DNA from: Alteripontixanthobacter maritimus
GTDB taxonomy: Bacteria > Pseudomonadota > Alphaproteobacteria > Sphingomonadales > Sphingomonadaceae
Direction: 5' to 3'
Assembly (NCBI RefSeq): GCF_003340475.1
Contig: NZ_QBKA01000002.1
Span: forward strand, 1,311,501-1,375,500
DNA length: 64,000 bases
Shown: positions 1 to 11,665 of the stretch, piece by piece
Position numbering within the stretch: position 1 is the stretch's first letter
Layout of the letters: every line of letters begins with the position of its first letter
Translations under genes and position numbers: made by a program
Notes under the pieces: generated by a model
What the model was told of the DNA's origin: nothing
Seen by the model: only the letters and a program-made list of their open reading frames with translations
The model's database searches: none

Positions 1-274
1 CCACGCGGTAATAGGCGATCGCCTTGCCCTGCAATCCGTCGCGGCGGGCGGCTTCGGCCAGATCGATGAACAGTTCCGTGTAGCCGGGATCGACCGCTAG
101 GGCCGCTTCGAAAGCATCGACCGCCTTTTGCGGCTGTCCGGCAGCAAGCGCTGCCCGGCCCTCGGTCGCCAAGACCACTGCGCGCGAATCGGGTTCGTAC
201 CCCTCGGCGTATCCGACGCTCGCGGTGACAGCGGCTAGCAGCGAAAGGGCGGCGGCGGCTGGGGCGAAACGCAT
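1..274 (-). CDS. TPR-repeat exported protein (N-terminal part only)
   Basis: Only the first 91 codons lie in the window; the gene continues past position 1. The ATG at 274 is preceded on the minus strand by AAGGAG (281-286) at normal spacing, which fixes the start. The protein opens with a typical signal peptide (about 22 residues, Ala/Leu-rich core, ending SVGYA) followed by a helical segment of tetratricopeptide type, with Ala-Gly-Gln-Pro...Ala-Leu and ALAVDPGY signatures at about residues 40-65. It is probably a periplasmic or outer-membrane-associated TPR protein. It lies 59 bases downstream of the RsmB-like gene on the same strand. Exact function cannot be told from this part. Confidence 0.75.
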   Translation of the reverse strand, partial: MRFAPAAAALSLLAAVTASVGYAEGYEPDSRAVVLATEGRAALAAGQPQKAVDAFEAALAVDPGYTELFIDLAEAARRDGLQGKAIAYYRV

Positions 275-333
275 GATTAACTCCTTGAGGCGGGACACAG
301 TCGGGGGCGCAGTCTGCTCCATAGCCACAGGGG

Positions 334-3340
<3,007 letters not shown>

Positions 3341-3347
3341 AAGGAGG
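3341..3347 (+). promoter_or_regulatory. Strong ribosome binding site of the GG-leader peptide gene
   Basis: AAGGAGG, a near-perfect anti-Shine-Dalgarno match, sits five bases before the ATG at 3353. It is one of the best ribosome binding sites in the window and supports translation of the small gene that follows. Confidence 0.8.
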
Positions 3348-3352
3348 ATGCT

Positions 3353-3595
3353 ATGATTGTGTTGGCTGAAGAAGAGCTTGCCTTGGTATCTGGCGGTATG
3401 CGTTTACCACCTTACGATTCGACGAAAATTTGCGCACATGGTTCTGGCAGCTTGGACAATCCACCGCCATCCGAACCACAACGAGGCGACTATCCGGCTG
3501 GAAGAGGCGGCGACGCAGCGTTTCGATATGAATACGCAAAGTATCGGCATACCATGACCACCGAGTTCGGAGCTACCGAGGGTTGCTTCTCGTAG
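3353..3595 (+). CDS. Small peptide with double-glycine leader (candidate bacteriocin/RiPP-like precursor)
   Basis: 80 aa. The first 15 residues, MIVLAEEELALVSGG, match the double-glycine leader pattern (acidic EEL, then L-V-S-G-G) that directs cleavage and export of class II bacteriocin and microcin precursors by C39-peptidase ABC transporters. Cleavage after GG would release a 65-residue core rich in Pro, Gly, Tyr and Arg with two cysteines, at about residues 27 and 78 of the precursor, which could form one disulfide. The start is supported by AAGGAGG. The gene lies alone in an AT-rich pocket with no transporter, immunity or modification gene beside it, so an export system would have to be elsewhere. 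The leader call is by pattern; activity is unknown. Confidence 0.6.
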   Translation: MIVLAEEELALVSGGMRLPPYDSTKICAHGSGSLDNPPPSEPQRGDYPAGRGGDAAFRYEYAKYRHTMTTEFGATEGCFS

Positions 3596-3768
3596 TTCTG
3601 TAAAATCTGCATGATAAACTTATTGGTGCGGTAATAAATCCTGGCGAAGTCGTATCAACGTAAGGTTACCATCCAACCAATTGCGTGGGTACGCTTCGCG
3701 CTAGTCATTAAAGCGTTTGACGCAACAAGTGCGAATTTTCACGTTGTCATCAGGCTAGCGAAATCAAT

Positions 3769-4536
3769 TTACCCCGCAGTCCAGCCGCCATCGATGGAAT
3801 AGTTCGCGCCGGTAATATTGCCCGCTTCCGGCCGGCACAGGAATACGGCCAGCGCGGCCACTTCTTCGGGTTGCACGAATTTCTTGGTCGGCTGTTTGGC
3901 GAGCAGCACGTCGTTCACCACCTCGTCGCGCGAAAGCCCGCGCGCGGCCATCGTGTCGGGGATCTGGTTTTCGATCAGCGTCGTCCAGACGTAGCCGGGG
4001 CTGATGCAGTTCGCCGTCACGCCGGTTTGCGCCAGTTCCAGCGCAATGGTCTTGGTAAAGCCGGCGATGCCGTGCTTGCTGGCGTTGTAAGCGCTTTTGA
4101 AGGGAGATGCGGTGAGCGAATGCGCGCTGGCGGTGTTAATGATGCGGCCCCAGCCCGCCTCCTTCATGCCCGGCACTGCGCGGCGGGTGGTGTGGAACGC
4201 CGCGGTTAGGTTCAATGCAATGATCAAGTCCCATTTTTCGGGCGGGAAATCCTCCACCGGCGATACATGCTGCATCCCCGCGTTGTTCACGAGAATATCG
4301 AGTGTGCCCCCATTCTCCATCGCGCCATCCATCAACGCTTCGCATCCCGCTGCTGTCGTCAGGTCCGCGCCGACGTAATCCGACCCCAGCTCATCCTGCA
4401 AAGCGGCAATTTCCGCCTGATCGCCAAAGCCGGTCAGCACGATCTGCGCACCTTCCGCCCGCAAGCCCCGCGCCATCGCCAATCCGATGCCGGACGTGGA
4501 GCCTGTAACTAGAGCGCGTTTGCCGGATAGGAACAT
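3769..4536 (-). CDS. bdhA: 3-hydroxybutyrate dehydrogenase (SDR family)
   Basis: 255 aa classical short-chain dehydrogenase: GSTSGIG nucleotide-binding motif near residue 12, NNAG, catalytic Ser in NTASAHS, YNASK as the Tyr-Lys pair. Segments such as NAGMQHVSPVEDFP, SAHSLTASPFKSAY and the C-terminal NYSIDGGWTAG are typical of D-3-hydroxybutyrate dehydrogenase, which oxidises 3-hydroxybutyrate to acetoacetate with NAD. This fits the presence of PHA synthase and depolymerase genes elsewhere in the window. The ATG at 4536 gives the normal N-terminus MFLSGKRALVTG; the longer in-frame extension to 4806 is Pro-rich and overlaps the divergent metallopeptidase gene. Specificity is inferred from motif similarity. 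Confidence 0.82.
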   Translation of the reverse strand: MFLSGKRALVTGSTSGIGLAMARGLRAEGAQIVLTGFGDQAEIAALQDELGSDYVGADLTTAAGCEALMDGAMENGGTLDILVNNAGMQHVSPVEDFPPEKWDLIIALNLTAAFHTTRRAVPGMKEAGWGRIINTASAHSLTASPFKSAYNASKHGIAGFTKTIALELAQTGVTANCISPGYVWTTLIENQIPDTMAARGLSRDEVVNDVLLAKQPTKKFVQPEEVAALAVFLCRPEAGNITGANYSIDGGWTAG

Positions 4537-4639
4537 ATCGGAGGAACCTTTGGTTGATGGCTGTGAACGGGCATTTGCGAATGCTGGCGCATGGTCATAA
4601 AGTCTAGCGCGATTATACGGCAATACGGGGGAACCTGCC

Positions 4640-5515
4640 ATGAAGCTCAATCCATTTACACCCGGCAGCATCAAGGTTGGCCGGGCTGGCGGCGGCCGTG
4701 GCGGCTTTCCCGGCGGCGGTGGGGGCAAGCTGGGCTGCGGCACGCTGGTGCTGGCCGCGATCGGCGCGCTGGTATTCGGGATCGACCCGATGCAGACCAT
4801 TGGCATGGTCGAGGGCGTGCAGCAAAGCTCCCCCTCAGGGCAAGTTACGAGCGGCGAACTCGACGAGAAATATTGCTATGAAAATGAATACGCTACCGAA
4901 AGCTGCAATGCGCTCGCATCGTTGAACCAGGCGTGGGAACCGCTGTTCCAGCAAGCTGGGATCGCGTTTGAAACGCCTGCCTTACGGTTTCCGGCGACAC
5001 AGCAATTCAATACAGCCTGCGGTTCGGCCAATACGGGGATGGGCCCGTTCTACTGCCCGGCCAATCAGACTATTTATATCGATACCACATTCTACGAAAC
5101 CATGGCGCGGCGCATGGGTGCTGCGGGAGATTTCGCGCGCTATTATGTGATGGCGCATGAATATGGCCACCACGTGCAGCACATGACCGGTCTGGCCGGA
5201 CAGATCCGCAGCGCGCAGCAACAAAACCCCCGCGCCGCGAACCAGCTGCAGGTGGCGATGGAATTGCAGGCGGATTGCTATGCCGGAGTGTGGGCCGCCA
5301 AGAACCGCAATCTGATCGAACCGGGCGATTTGCAGGAAGGCATGCGCGCAGCCAGCGCGATCGGTGACGACACCTTGCAGCGCAATGCCGGGCAGCGCGT
5401 CAATCCCGAAAGCTTCACTCACGGCTCCAGCGCTCAACGTATGCAGTGGCTGAAACGTGGGTTGGAAACAGGCGACGACGAGGCATGCGATACGTTCGCA
5501 CAATATCGCAGCTGA
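4640..5515 (+). CDS. Neutral zinc metallopeptidase, YpfJ-like
   Basis: 291 aa. A Gly-rich N-terminal stretch (residues 14-34) is followed by one transmembrane helix (about 35-50) and a large extracytoplasmic domain. The zinc site is HEYGHHVQ at residues 173-180 (HExxH), with a downstream ELQADC that supplies the third ligand region. This layout matches the putative neutral zinc metallopeptidase family (DUF/Pfam Zn_peptidase, E. coli YpfJ), whose substrate is not known. Four conserved cysteines in the catalytic part suggest disulfides. The gene starts 103 bases from the divergent bdhA and is followed by a strong terminator. Confidence 0.9.
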   Translation: MKLNPFTPGSIKVGRAGGGRGGFPGGGGGKLGCGTLVLAAIGALVFGIDPMQTIGMVEGVQQSSPSGQVTSGELDEKYCYENEYATESCNALASLNQAWEPLFQQAGIAFETPALRFPATQQFNTACGSANTGMGPFYCPANQTIYIDTTFYETMARRMGAAGDFARYYVMAHEYGHHVQHMTGLAGQIRSAQQQNPRAANQLQVAMELQADCYAGVWAAKNRNLIEPGDLQEGMRAASAIGDDTLQRNAGQRVNPESFTHGSSAQRMQWLKRGLETGDDEACDTFAQYRS

Positions 5516-5555
5516 TCCGGGCGTACCCTGCACAACCCGTTGCTGAAATCGGAAC

Positions 5556-5587
5556 GGGGGCGAGCGGCGATCCGCCCGCCCCTTTTT
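5556..5587 (+). terminator. Rho-independent terminator after the metallopeptidase gene
   Basis: GGGGCGAGCGG, loop CGAT, then CCGCCCGCCCC (one A/C mismatch), followed by seven Ts. The T-run is on the plus strand, so it serves the metallopeptidase gene; the convergent creD gene ends only a few bases later. Confidence 0.85.
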
Positions 5588-5590
5588 TTG

Positions 5591-7000
5591 TCAGGCCACC
5601 ACAGTTCCCGCATCATAGTCGGTCCTGGAACGCGACCATTCGATCTGGCGAGTGGCGTACATCACCCCTGCAAGCGCCGCGAACAGCAGCAGCGACCCTA
5701 CGATCAACGACAACGCTTCCAGGCTCAGCAGGACGTATAGCGCGGCATAAAGGCCAACCAGCAGGCCGCCGATCATCCGCGCCCGCACCCAGCTTCCCAA
5801 TACCGCCGCGCTATATGCGGTAAGCAGCCCGATGATGGCCGCAGCCGCCAGCATGTAGGCGAGCGCGAAGCCGATGACTTCCGCAAAGGCCAACAACAGC
5901 ACGAAGAACAAGACCAGCGCCGCACCGGTCAGCAGATACTCCGCCGCCGCGACCCGCGCCCCGCCCACAATGTCGAACATCAGGAAAGCGAGGAAGGTGA
6001 AGCCGATCACCAGAAAACCGTATTTTACGGACCGATCGACCTGGCTGTAGAGATCGACTGGTTCGACGAGTCGGATCGAAGCGCTCATGCTTGAGCCGCT
6101 GCGCGCTGCACCGACTTCCATCGCGGCTTCCACCGGCGGTACGCCCATATCCATGCCGCCCGAAGGCCGCGGCGGTCCAGGCTGCGCGGTGCTTACCATC
6201 GCCTCACCCAAGGCCAGATTGCCGACCGACCAGCGTGCACTGAAGCCGGTATCGCCTATCTCTTTTTCGTCAGGCAGGAAATTGCCGCCGAAACCGGGAT
6301 GCGGCCATGGCGAGGTTACGGTCCAGTCGGTGGTTCCCCCGCGCGGTACGATGGCCAGCGCGCGGCTGCCGCGCACGCCGTAGCTGTATTCAAGTTTCAG
6401 CGGAGTGGCTCCGTCCCATTCGCGGTAGCCGTGGAAACCGGTGCCGCCGGTCGCGTTCAGTCCCTTACCCGGTATCAAAGTGACGGGCGTTCCATTGACC
6501 GCGAGCCGCGCATCGCCCTGTAATCCGCGCGGGTCCGACACGCCGAAGCGGATTTCGGTCTCGTCGAGCAACAAGTCGCTGCGATCGATCCCCAGACGTT
6601 CGAACTCGTCCGGTAAGACAAAGCTGGCCGACCCTTCCTGCACGGCCGTGAATGTCACGGTCTCGTAGATCGAAAGACTGCGCTTTTCCGGCGAAAGGTC
6701 GGTGCTGATCCTGTGTTGCTGCGGGCTAAGATACAGTTCGCGCCGCACCGTCCTTTCGCTGGTGACCACTTGCCCGTTCTGCGTTTCCGAGGTTACCTGA
6801 ACATCGCGATATGGAATAACCAGCAGCGGACCTGCCAGCGTTTGCGGCCCGCCCCATCCGGCAGTGATGCTGTCTTGCGCGATGCGCGCCTGATGTTGGC
6901 GGTCGGACACCAGCGCATACACCATGAACAACGGAACGATCAGCGCAAGCCCGACCAACCCCGCGAACAACAGCTTCATTCCGGGCGATCGGTCAGTCAT
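5591..7000 (-). CDS. creD: Inner membrane protein of the CreD (Cet) family
   Basis: 469 aa. One N-terminal transmembrane helix (about residues 8-28) leads into a large periplasmic domain containing the CreD-type start of the soluble part (GWGGPQTLAGPLLVIPY). It ends in a block of five or six closely spaced membrane helices (from about residue 315). This is the layout of CreD, an envelope-integrity protein that in enterobacteria belongs to the CreBC regulon and gives colicin E2 tolerance. There is no creBC pair beside it; it stands alone between sdhA and the metallopeptidase gene. The biochemical role is unknown. Confidence 0.9.
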   Translation of the reverse strand: MTDRSPGMKLLFAGLVGLALIVPLFMVYALVSDRQHQARIAQDSITAGWGGPQTLAGPLLVIPYRDVQVTSETQNGQVVTSERTVRRELYLSPQQHRISTDLSPEKRSLSIYETVTFTAVQEGSASFVLPDEFERLGIDRSDLLLDETEIRFGVSDPRGLQGDARLAVNGTPVTLIPGKGLNATGGTGFHGYREWDGATPLKLEYSYGVRGSRALAIVPRGGTTDWTVTSPWPHPGFGGNFLPDEKEIGDTGFSARWSVGNLALGEAMVSTAQPGPPRPSGGMDMGVPPVEAAMEVGAARSGSSMSASIRLVEPVDLYSQVDRSVKYGFLVIGFTFLAFLMFDIVGGARVAAAEYLLTGAALVLFFVLLLAFAEVIGFALAYMLAAAAIIGLLTAYSAAVLGSWVRARMIGGLLVGLYAALYVLLSLEALSLIVGSLLLFAALAGVMYATRQIEWSRSRTDYDAGTVVA

Positions 7001-7075
7001 CTGTCTCTCCTCTTCAACGACAAGCCGTTTCCTGTGAGCGACGAACTGAATGTTGTGTTAATTGATGAACCAACC

Positions 7076-7105
7076 AAAAAGGGGCGCGCTCTCGCACGCC
7101 CCTTT
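7076..7105 (-). terminator. Rho-independent terminator of the sdhCDA transcript
   Basis: On the minus strand GGGGCG, a short interrupted stem/loop, then CGCCCC followed by five Ts, 26 bases after the sdhA stop codon. It closes the sdhC-sdhD-sdhA operon before creD, so no further sdh gene is co-transcribed. Confidence 0.8.
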
Positions 7106-7131
7106 AGGTGTTCGGTATGGGACCTAGCCGG

Positions 7132-9024
7132 TCAGTACACCCGCTTCTTCGGCTCGATATATGCGATATCGTCGGTCAGCGTGTATTCGTGGACCGGGCG
7201 GTAGTCGATTTTCACTTCGCCCTTGCCGCTGCCCATCGCATTGCCGCCCCAGCCATCGAACCAGGCGACGGTGTGCTTCATCCATTCGCTGTCATTGCGT
7301 TCCGGGAAGTCCTCATGCGCGTGCGCGCCGCGGCTTTCCTTACGGTTTTCCGCGCTTTGCATCGTGACATTTGCCTGCGCGATGAGATTGTCGAGCTCCA
7401 GCGTTTCAATGAGATCGCTGTTCCAGATCATCGAGCGGTCATGCACCTTGATGTCCGCCATCTGCGCGTTGACACCCTTCAACAGTTCCACGCCTTCGCT
7501 CATCAGCTTGCCATCGCGGAACACGGCGGCATGGCGCTGCATCGTCTTCTGCATATCGGCACGAATTGCGGCGGTTGGCGTACCACCATCGGCATGACGG
7601 AAGTGGTCGAGCCGCGACAGGGCCAGATCGGCGCTGTCGGATTTCAGTTCGTCCTGGCTGACGTGAGGCTTCAGGATTTCCTTCAGCCGGTGCCCGGTCG
7701 CGCGGCCGAACACCACCAGATCGATCAGCGAATTCGACCCCAGACGGTTGGCGCCATGCACCGAAACGCATGCCGCTTCGCCCACGGCAAACAGGCCTGG
7801 AACGACCGTATCCGGTCCGTCCTTGCCCAGCGTGACGACTTCGCCGTGATAGTTACACGGGATACCGCCCATATTGTAATGCACCGTCGGGGTGACCGGC
7901 AGCGGCTGGCGGGTCAGGTCGACACCTGCGAAAATCTTTCCGCTTTCGGTAATACCCGGCAGACGCTGGCCCAGAACTTTTGCGTCGATATGATCGAGGT
8001 GCAGGTAGATATGGTCGCCTTCCGGCCCCACGCCGCGCCCTTCGCGCATTTCCAGCGCCATCGAGCGGCTGACGACATCGCGCGATGCGAGATCCTTGGC
8101 CGACGGGGCGTAGCGTTCCATGAACCGTTCGCCCTCGGAATTGGTGAGGTAGCCCCCTTCCCCCCGCGCGCCTTCGGTAATCAGCACGCCCGCGCCGTAA
8201 ATGCCGGTCGGGTGGAACTGCACGAACTCCATGTCCTGCAGCGGCAGGCCTGCGCGCAGCACCATGCCGCCGCCATCACCAGTGCAGGTATGCGCGCTGG
8301 TCGCGGTGTAATAGCAGCGGCCATATCCGCCGGTTGCCAGCACCACGGCCTGCGCGCGGAAGCGGTGGATGGTGCCATCGTCGAGGCATTTTGCGATCAC
8401 GCCCCGGCAGACCTTGCCGTCCGGACCGTCTTCCATGATCAAATCGAGTGCGAAATATTCGATGAAGAAATCCGCGTCGTATTTCAGGCTCTGCTGATAC
8501 AGCGCGTGGAGCATCGCGTGGCCGGTACGGTCGGCGGCGGCGCAGGTGCGCTGTACTTCGGGTCCCTCGCCCATGTTCTGCATGTGCCCGCCGAACGGCC
8601 GCTGGTAGATCGTGCCGTCATCGTTGCGGCTGAATGGGACCCCGGCATGCTCCAGCTCGTACACGGCAGCGGGTGCTTCACGTGCAAGATATTCGATCGC
8701 ATCCTGATCACCCAGCCAATCGGCACCCTTGACGGTGTCGTACATATGCCAGGACCAGTGATCGGGCGTGTTGTTGCCGAGGCTGGCGGCAATGCCCCCC
8801 TGTGCAGCAACGGTGTGACTGCGCGTCGGGAAAACCTTGGAGATGTTGGCCGTCTTGAAGCCCGCTTCCGCAGCGCCCATCGTGGCGCGCAGGCCCGATC
8901 CGCCAGCGCCTACAACCAGCACGTCATAGGTATGGTCGATGATGTCATAGGCGGCGGTTTTCTTGCCAGCCTTCTGGTTTGCTTCGGCGTTGGCAGAGGC
9001 AGTCTGTGGCGCAGGATTGGCCAT
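7132..9024 (-). CDS. sdhA: Succinate dehydrogenase flavoprotein subunit
   Basis: 630 aa catalytic subunit of respiratory complex II, oxidising succinate to fumarate in the TCA cycle. Visible signatures are the FAD dinucleotide motif [11 protein letters not shown] (about residues 38-48), the FAD-histidyl attachment region [11 protein letters not shown], the substrate-binding stretch QFHPTG, and the capping-domain/active-site segment leading to [10 protein letters not shown]. The length is a little above the usual 590-610 because of a low-complexity N-terminal leader of about 25 residues rich in Ala, Asn and Gln. It follows sdhD by 4 bases. The iron-sulfur subunit gene sdhB is not next to it. 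Confidence 0.97.
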   Translation of the reverse strand: MANPAPQTASANAEANQKAGKKTAAYDIIDHTYDVLVVGAGGSGLRATMGAAEAGFKTANISKVFPTRSHTVAAQGGIAASLGNNTPDHWSWHMYDTVKGADWLGDQDAIEYLAREAPAAVYELEHAGVPFSRNDDGTIYQRPFGGHMQNMGEGPEVQRTCAAADRTGHAMLHALYQQSLKYDADFFIEYFALDLIMEDGPDGKVCRGVIAKCLDDGTIHRFRAQAVVLATGGYGRCYYTATSAHTCTGDGGGMVLRAGLPLQDMEFVQFHPTGIYGAGVLITEGARGEGGYLTNSEGERFMERYAPSAKDLASRDVVSRSMALEMREGRGVGPEGDHIYLHLDHIDAKVLGQRLPGITESGKIFAGVDLTRQPLPVTPTVHYNMGGIPCNYHGEVVTLGKDGPDTVVPGLFAVGEAACVSVHGANRLGSNSLIDLVVFGRATGHRLKEILKPHVSQDELKSDSADLALSRLDHFRHADGGTPTAAIRADMQKTMQRHAAVFRDGKLMSEGVELLKGVNAQMADIKVHDRSMIWNSDLIETLELDNLIAQANVTMQSAENRKESRGAHAHEDFPERNDSEWMKHTVAWFDGWGGNAMGSGKGEVKIDYRPVHEYTLTDDIAYIEPKKRVY

Positions 9025-9028
9025 CGAA

Positions 9029-9412
9029 TTAATTTCCTACAAGAGCGAGACGGGCGATGCAGAACACCGAGAATGCCGCCCCGCCGATAGTGGCAAGGTT
9101 CAGAAGGACGAGCACGGAGAACTTGTTGCCGGGCGTATGCACGTAATCTTCGGTCAGCACCGTCAGGCCCAGCTTGGCGTGCCAGAACGTGCTCACAATC
9201 AGCAGCGCCATCGCAACGGCGGGCAGCGGCGCGCCCAGCCATTTCGTGACCGTTTCGTAGCCCATGTCGGGCAGCAGCACGATGGACACCACGAACCACA
9301 GCACCAGCAGCAGATTACCGATCGCGGTGAAGCGTTGCAGCAGCCAGTGATGCGCGCCGTCATGGCTCGAACCCAGACCGCGAACGCGGCCGATTGAAGT
9401 ACCGTCACCCAT
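9029..9412 (-). CDS. sdhD: Succinate dehydrogenase membrane anchor subunit
   Basis: 127 aa with three transmembrane helices (about residues 30-50, 60-85 and 98-122). It belongs to the SdhD hydrophobic anchor family. Conserved points are [16 protein letters not shown] near the start of helix 1 and the [17 protein letters not shown] stretch of helix 2, whose His and Asp-Tyr lie near haem b and the quinone site in complex II. It sits between sdhC (12-base gap) and sdhA (4-base gap), in the usual order. Confidence 0.92.
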   Translation of the reverse strand: MGDGTSIGRVRGLGSSHDGAHHWLLQRFTAIGNLLLVLWFVVSIVLLPDMGYETVTKWLGAPLPAVAMALLIVSTFWHAKLGLTVLTEDYVHTPGNKFSVLVLLNLATIGGAAFSVFCIARLALVGN

Positions 9413-9424
9413 GCGTCAGACCTT

Positions 9425-9805
9425 TCAGCGCAGCAGGATTACGGCCCAGAAGGCCGCAGTAAGGAGAATGGCAAGAATGGGCGATGCAATCGACCACATC
9501 TTGTTCGTGCGCAATTCGTAACCCGCACCGATATCCAGCACGAAATGCCGCAGCCCGCTCATCATATGGGTGAAGAACGCCCAGCTTAAACCGACCAGCA
9601 CGATATAACCGATCGGAGACGTCGCCACCGCGATGAAGTCGGCATAGGCATCCGGCCCGCCTGCCAGCGCGCCCAGCCACCAGACCAGCATCGCCAGCCC
9701 GACAAGCGCCAGCCCGTCGCCCGTCACGCGGTGCAGAATGGAGACCAGCATGTGCGGCCCCCATTTCCATATCGAAAGATGCGGCGATAGCGGACGACCG
9801 GCCAT
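9425..9805 (-). CDS. sdhC: Succinate dehydrogenase cytochrome b556 subunit
   Basis: 126 aa, three transmembrane helices. The family signatures are RPLSPHLSIWKW at the N-terminus, SILHRVTG at the quinone-side start of helix 1, and HMMSGLRHFVLDIG in helix 2, where the histidine is the haem b ligand. It is the first gene of the sdhCDA transcript; the 186-base gap to the divergent SDR gene must hold the promoter. Confidence 0.95.
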   Translation of the reverse strand: MAGRPLSPHLSIWKWGPHMLVSILHRVTGDGLALVGLAMLVWWLGALAGGPDAYADFIAVATSPIGYIVLVGLSWAFFTHMMSGLRHFVLDIGAGYELRTNKMWSIASPILAILLTAAFWAVILLR

Positions 9806-9991
9806 GGAATGCTTTCTGAACGAACGGGTAGGATAAATGTCGGGAGCCCGTTCCTTAGCGAAACGCCGGGCAGAGGCAAGCGGAGTGGTGCGCGCGAGGC
9901 AACACTACGCAGGAACAGTGCATCGCGATGGGCAATGCAATCGATGACGTAATCGGATGACGCGCGTGATGCGGTAGCGTAGAATACCGGC

Positions 9992-10702
9992 ATGACCAAT
10001 ATACTCCTGACCGGCAGTTCGCGCGGCATCGGCGCGGCGGCGCGCGCATCGCTGGAAACGCGCGGGGCCACGGTGATCGGGCAGGCCACCACTGCCACCG
10101 ACACGGCCACGATTCCCGCCGACTTCACCGAACCGACCGCCCCGCAAATGCTGTGGGAAGAAGCGCTGGACCGCGCCGATGGACGGATCGACGTACTGGT
10201 CAACAATGCCGGGCTGTTCGCGGCCAACCCGCTGGATGGGAGCGACATCGCGTGGCTCGACGGGTGGGAGGATACGCTGCGCATCAACCTGACCGCTGCG
10301 GCGCAACTGGCGCGCTATGCAGTGCGGTACTGGCAAAAGACCGGCGCTTCCGGCCGGATCGTCCATGTCGCCAGCCGCGCCGGCCACCGCGGCGATTCGC
10401 CCGCACACTGGCATTACGCAGCGGCAAAAGGCGGGATGCTGGCGCTGCACAAGACCATCGCGCGTGCCTATGCTGCCGAGGATATCCTTAGCTACGCGAT
10501 CTGCCCCGGCTTCACCGACACGGCGATGGCGGGGGATTATCTGGAAAGCCGCGGCGGAGACGGGCTGCTGGCCGACATACCGCTGGGCCGCGTGGCGCAA
10601 CCCGAAGAAATTGCCACCATGATCGCATGGTGCGCGCTGGACGCCCCGCCCAGCATGACCGGCGCGACACTCGACGCGAACGGAGCCAGCTATGTCCGCT
10701 GA
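9992..10702 (+). CDS. SDR-family oxidoreductase
   Basis: 236 aa Rossmann short-chain dehydrogenase. The cofactor motif is TGSSRGIG (residues 7-14), followed by NNAG, the catalytic Ser in VASRAGH and Tyr/Lys in HYAAAKGG. The C-terminal end, TGATLDANGASYVR, is a common SDR ending. The substrate cannot be told. Its last codons overlap the start of prmA by 11 bases (ATG within SYVR), so the two are very probably one transcript, although a functional link with ribosomal methylation is not obvious. Confidence 0.88.
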   Translation: MTNILLTGSSRGIGAAARASLETRGATVIGQATTATDTATIPADFTEPTAPQMLWEEALDRADGRIDVLVNNAGLFAANPLDGSDIAWLDGWEDTLRINLTAAAQLARYAVRYWQKTGASGRIVHVASRAGHRGDSPAHWHYAAAKGGMLALHKTIARAYAAEDILSYAICPGFTDTAMAGDYLESRGGDGLLADIPLGRVAQPEEIATMIAWCALDAPPSMTGATLDANGASYVR

Positions 10703-11609
10703 CAACGCATGGAAAATGACCGCGTTCGCGTCCAAGGCGGCGGTCGAGACGGCTCTGCTGGCGCATGATACGATCGATGACTGGGACGCCGACATCGTGG
10801 TTTCCGGCAGCGAGGTGGCGAAGGACCGGCCCGACGACTGGCAGCTGGAAGCCTGGCTACCACGCAAGCCGAATGCCATGGATCGCAAGGTAGTAGCGGG
10901 CCTGTTCGGGGTAGAAGTTCCGGACTTCACGATCGAAAAGCTGCCGGATGAGGACTGGGTGACCACCAGCCAGCAAGGGGTCGAACCGATCCGCGCCGGC
11001 CCGTTCCACGTCCACACGCCGGAGCATCGGCCTCTGGACGAGCCGGGCGTGGTCAATTTTGCCATTCCCGCCAGCCAGGCGTTCGGCACCGGGCAGCACG
11101 AAACCACTGCCGGTTGCCTCGAAATGCTGGCGGCGATGCGCGGGTCTGGAGTGATGGCACGCGATGTTGCGGATATCGGCACCGGCACCGGCCTGCTCGG
11201 TTTTGCAGCCCTCGCTTTGTGGCCTGCGACGCGATTGACACTCAGCGATATCGACGAGGTTTGCGGGCCGGTGGTGGCTTACAACGCAATGGAGAACGGT
11301 GTGCCCAACGGTCACGGGCGCGGTGCGGCGATGATGGTGGTGGCGGCCGGGATGGACCACCCGCTGATCGAAGCGCGCGCGCCATACGATCTGCTGATCG
11401 CCAACATCCTGGCCGGGCCGCTGGTCGAACTGGCGCCGGATTTTGCCGAAAATGTGACAACGGGCGGGAACCTGTTGCTAGCGGGCCTGCTCGAAACGCA
11501 GGAAGCCGCAGTGCGCCGGTCCTATCGCCGTGCCGGTTTCCGGTTGGCCGGGCGGATCGTCAATGGCGACTGGTCGATCCTGTGGCTACGCAAACGGCGC
11601 GGGTTTTGA
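10692..11609 (+). CDS. prmA: Ribosomal protein L11 methyltransferase
   Basis: 305 aa. SAM-dependent methyltransferase that trimethylates lysines and the N-terminus of ribosomal protein L11. The visible signatures are FGTGQHETT (about residue 137, the family hallmark before the Rossmann fold), motif I DIGTGTGLLGFAAL, and the catalytic-loop motif LIANILAGPLVELAP. The N-terminal 120 residues form the L11-binding domain, which is less conserved. The ATG at 10692 overlaps the SDR gene. Confidence 0.93.
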   Translation: MSADNAWKMTAFASKAAVETALLAHDTIDDWDADIVVSGSEVAKDRPDDWQLEAWLPRKPNAMDRKVVAGLFGVEVPDFTIEKLPDEDWVTTSQQGVEPIRAGPFHVHTPEHRPLDEPGVVNFAIPASQAFGTGQHETTAGCLEMLAAMRGSGVMARDVADIGTGTGLLGFAALALWPATRLTLSDIDEVCGPVVAYNAMENGVPNGHGRGAAMMVVAAGMDHPLIEARAPYDLLIANILAGPLVELAPDFAENVTTGGNLLLAGLLETQEAAVRRSYRRAGFRLAGRIVNGDWSILWLRKRRGF

Positions 11610-11665
11610 CCTTAACCGAGCCGTGCGGATTGATTTTGTTCATCGACGCCTGCTAGCCTGCTGTG

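Noticed and set aside
7108-9090. A 660-codon open frame on the plus strand opposite sdhA
   Set aside because: Antisense shadow of the certain sdhA gene in GC-rich DNA; no ribosome binding site, His/Arg-rich composition and no motif.
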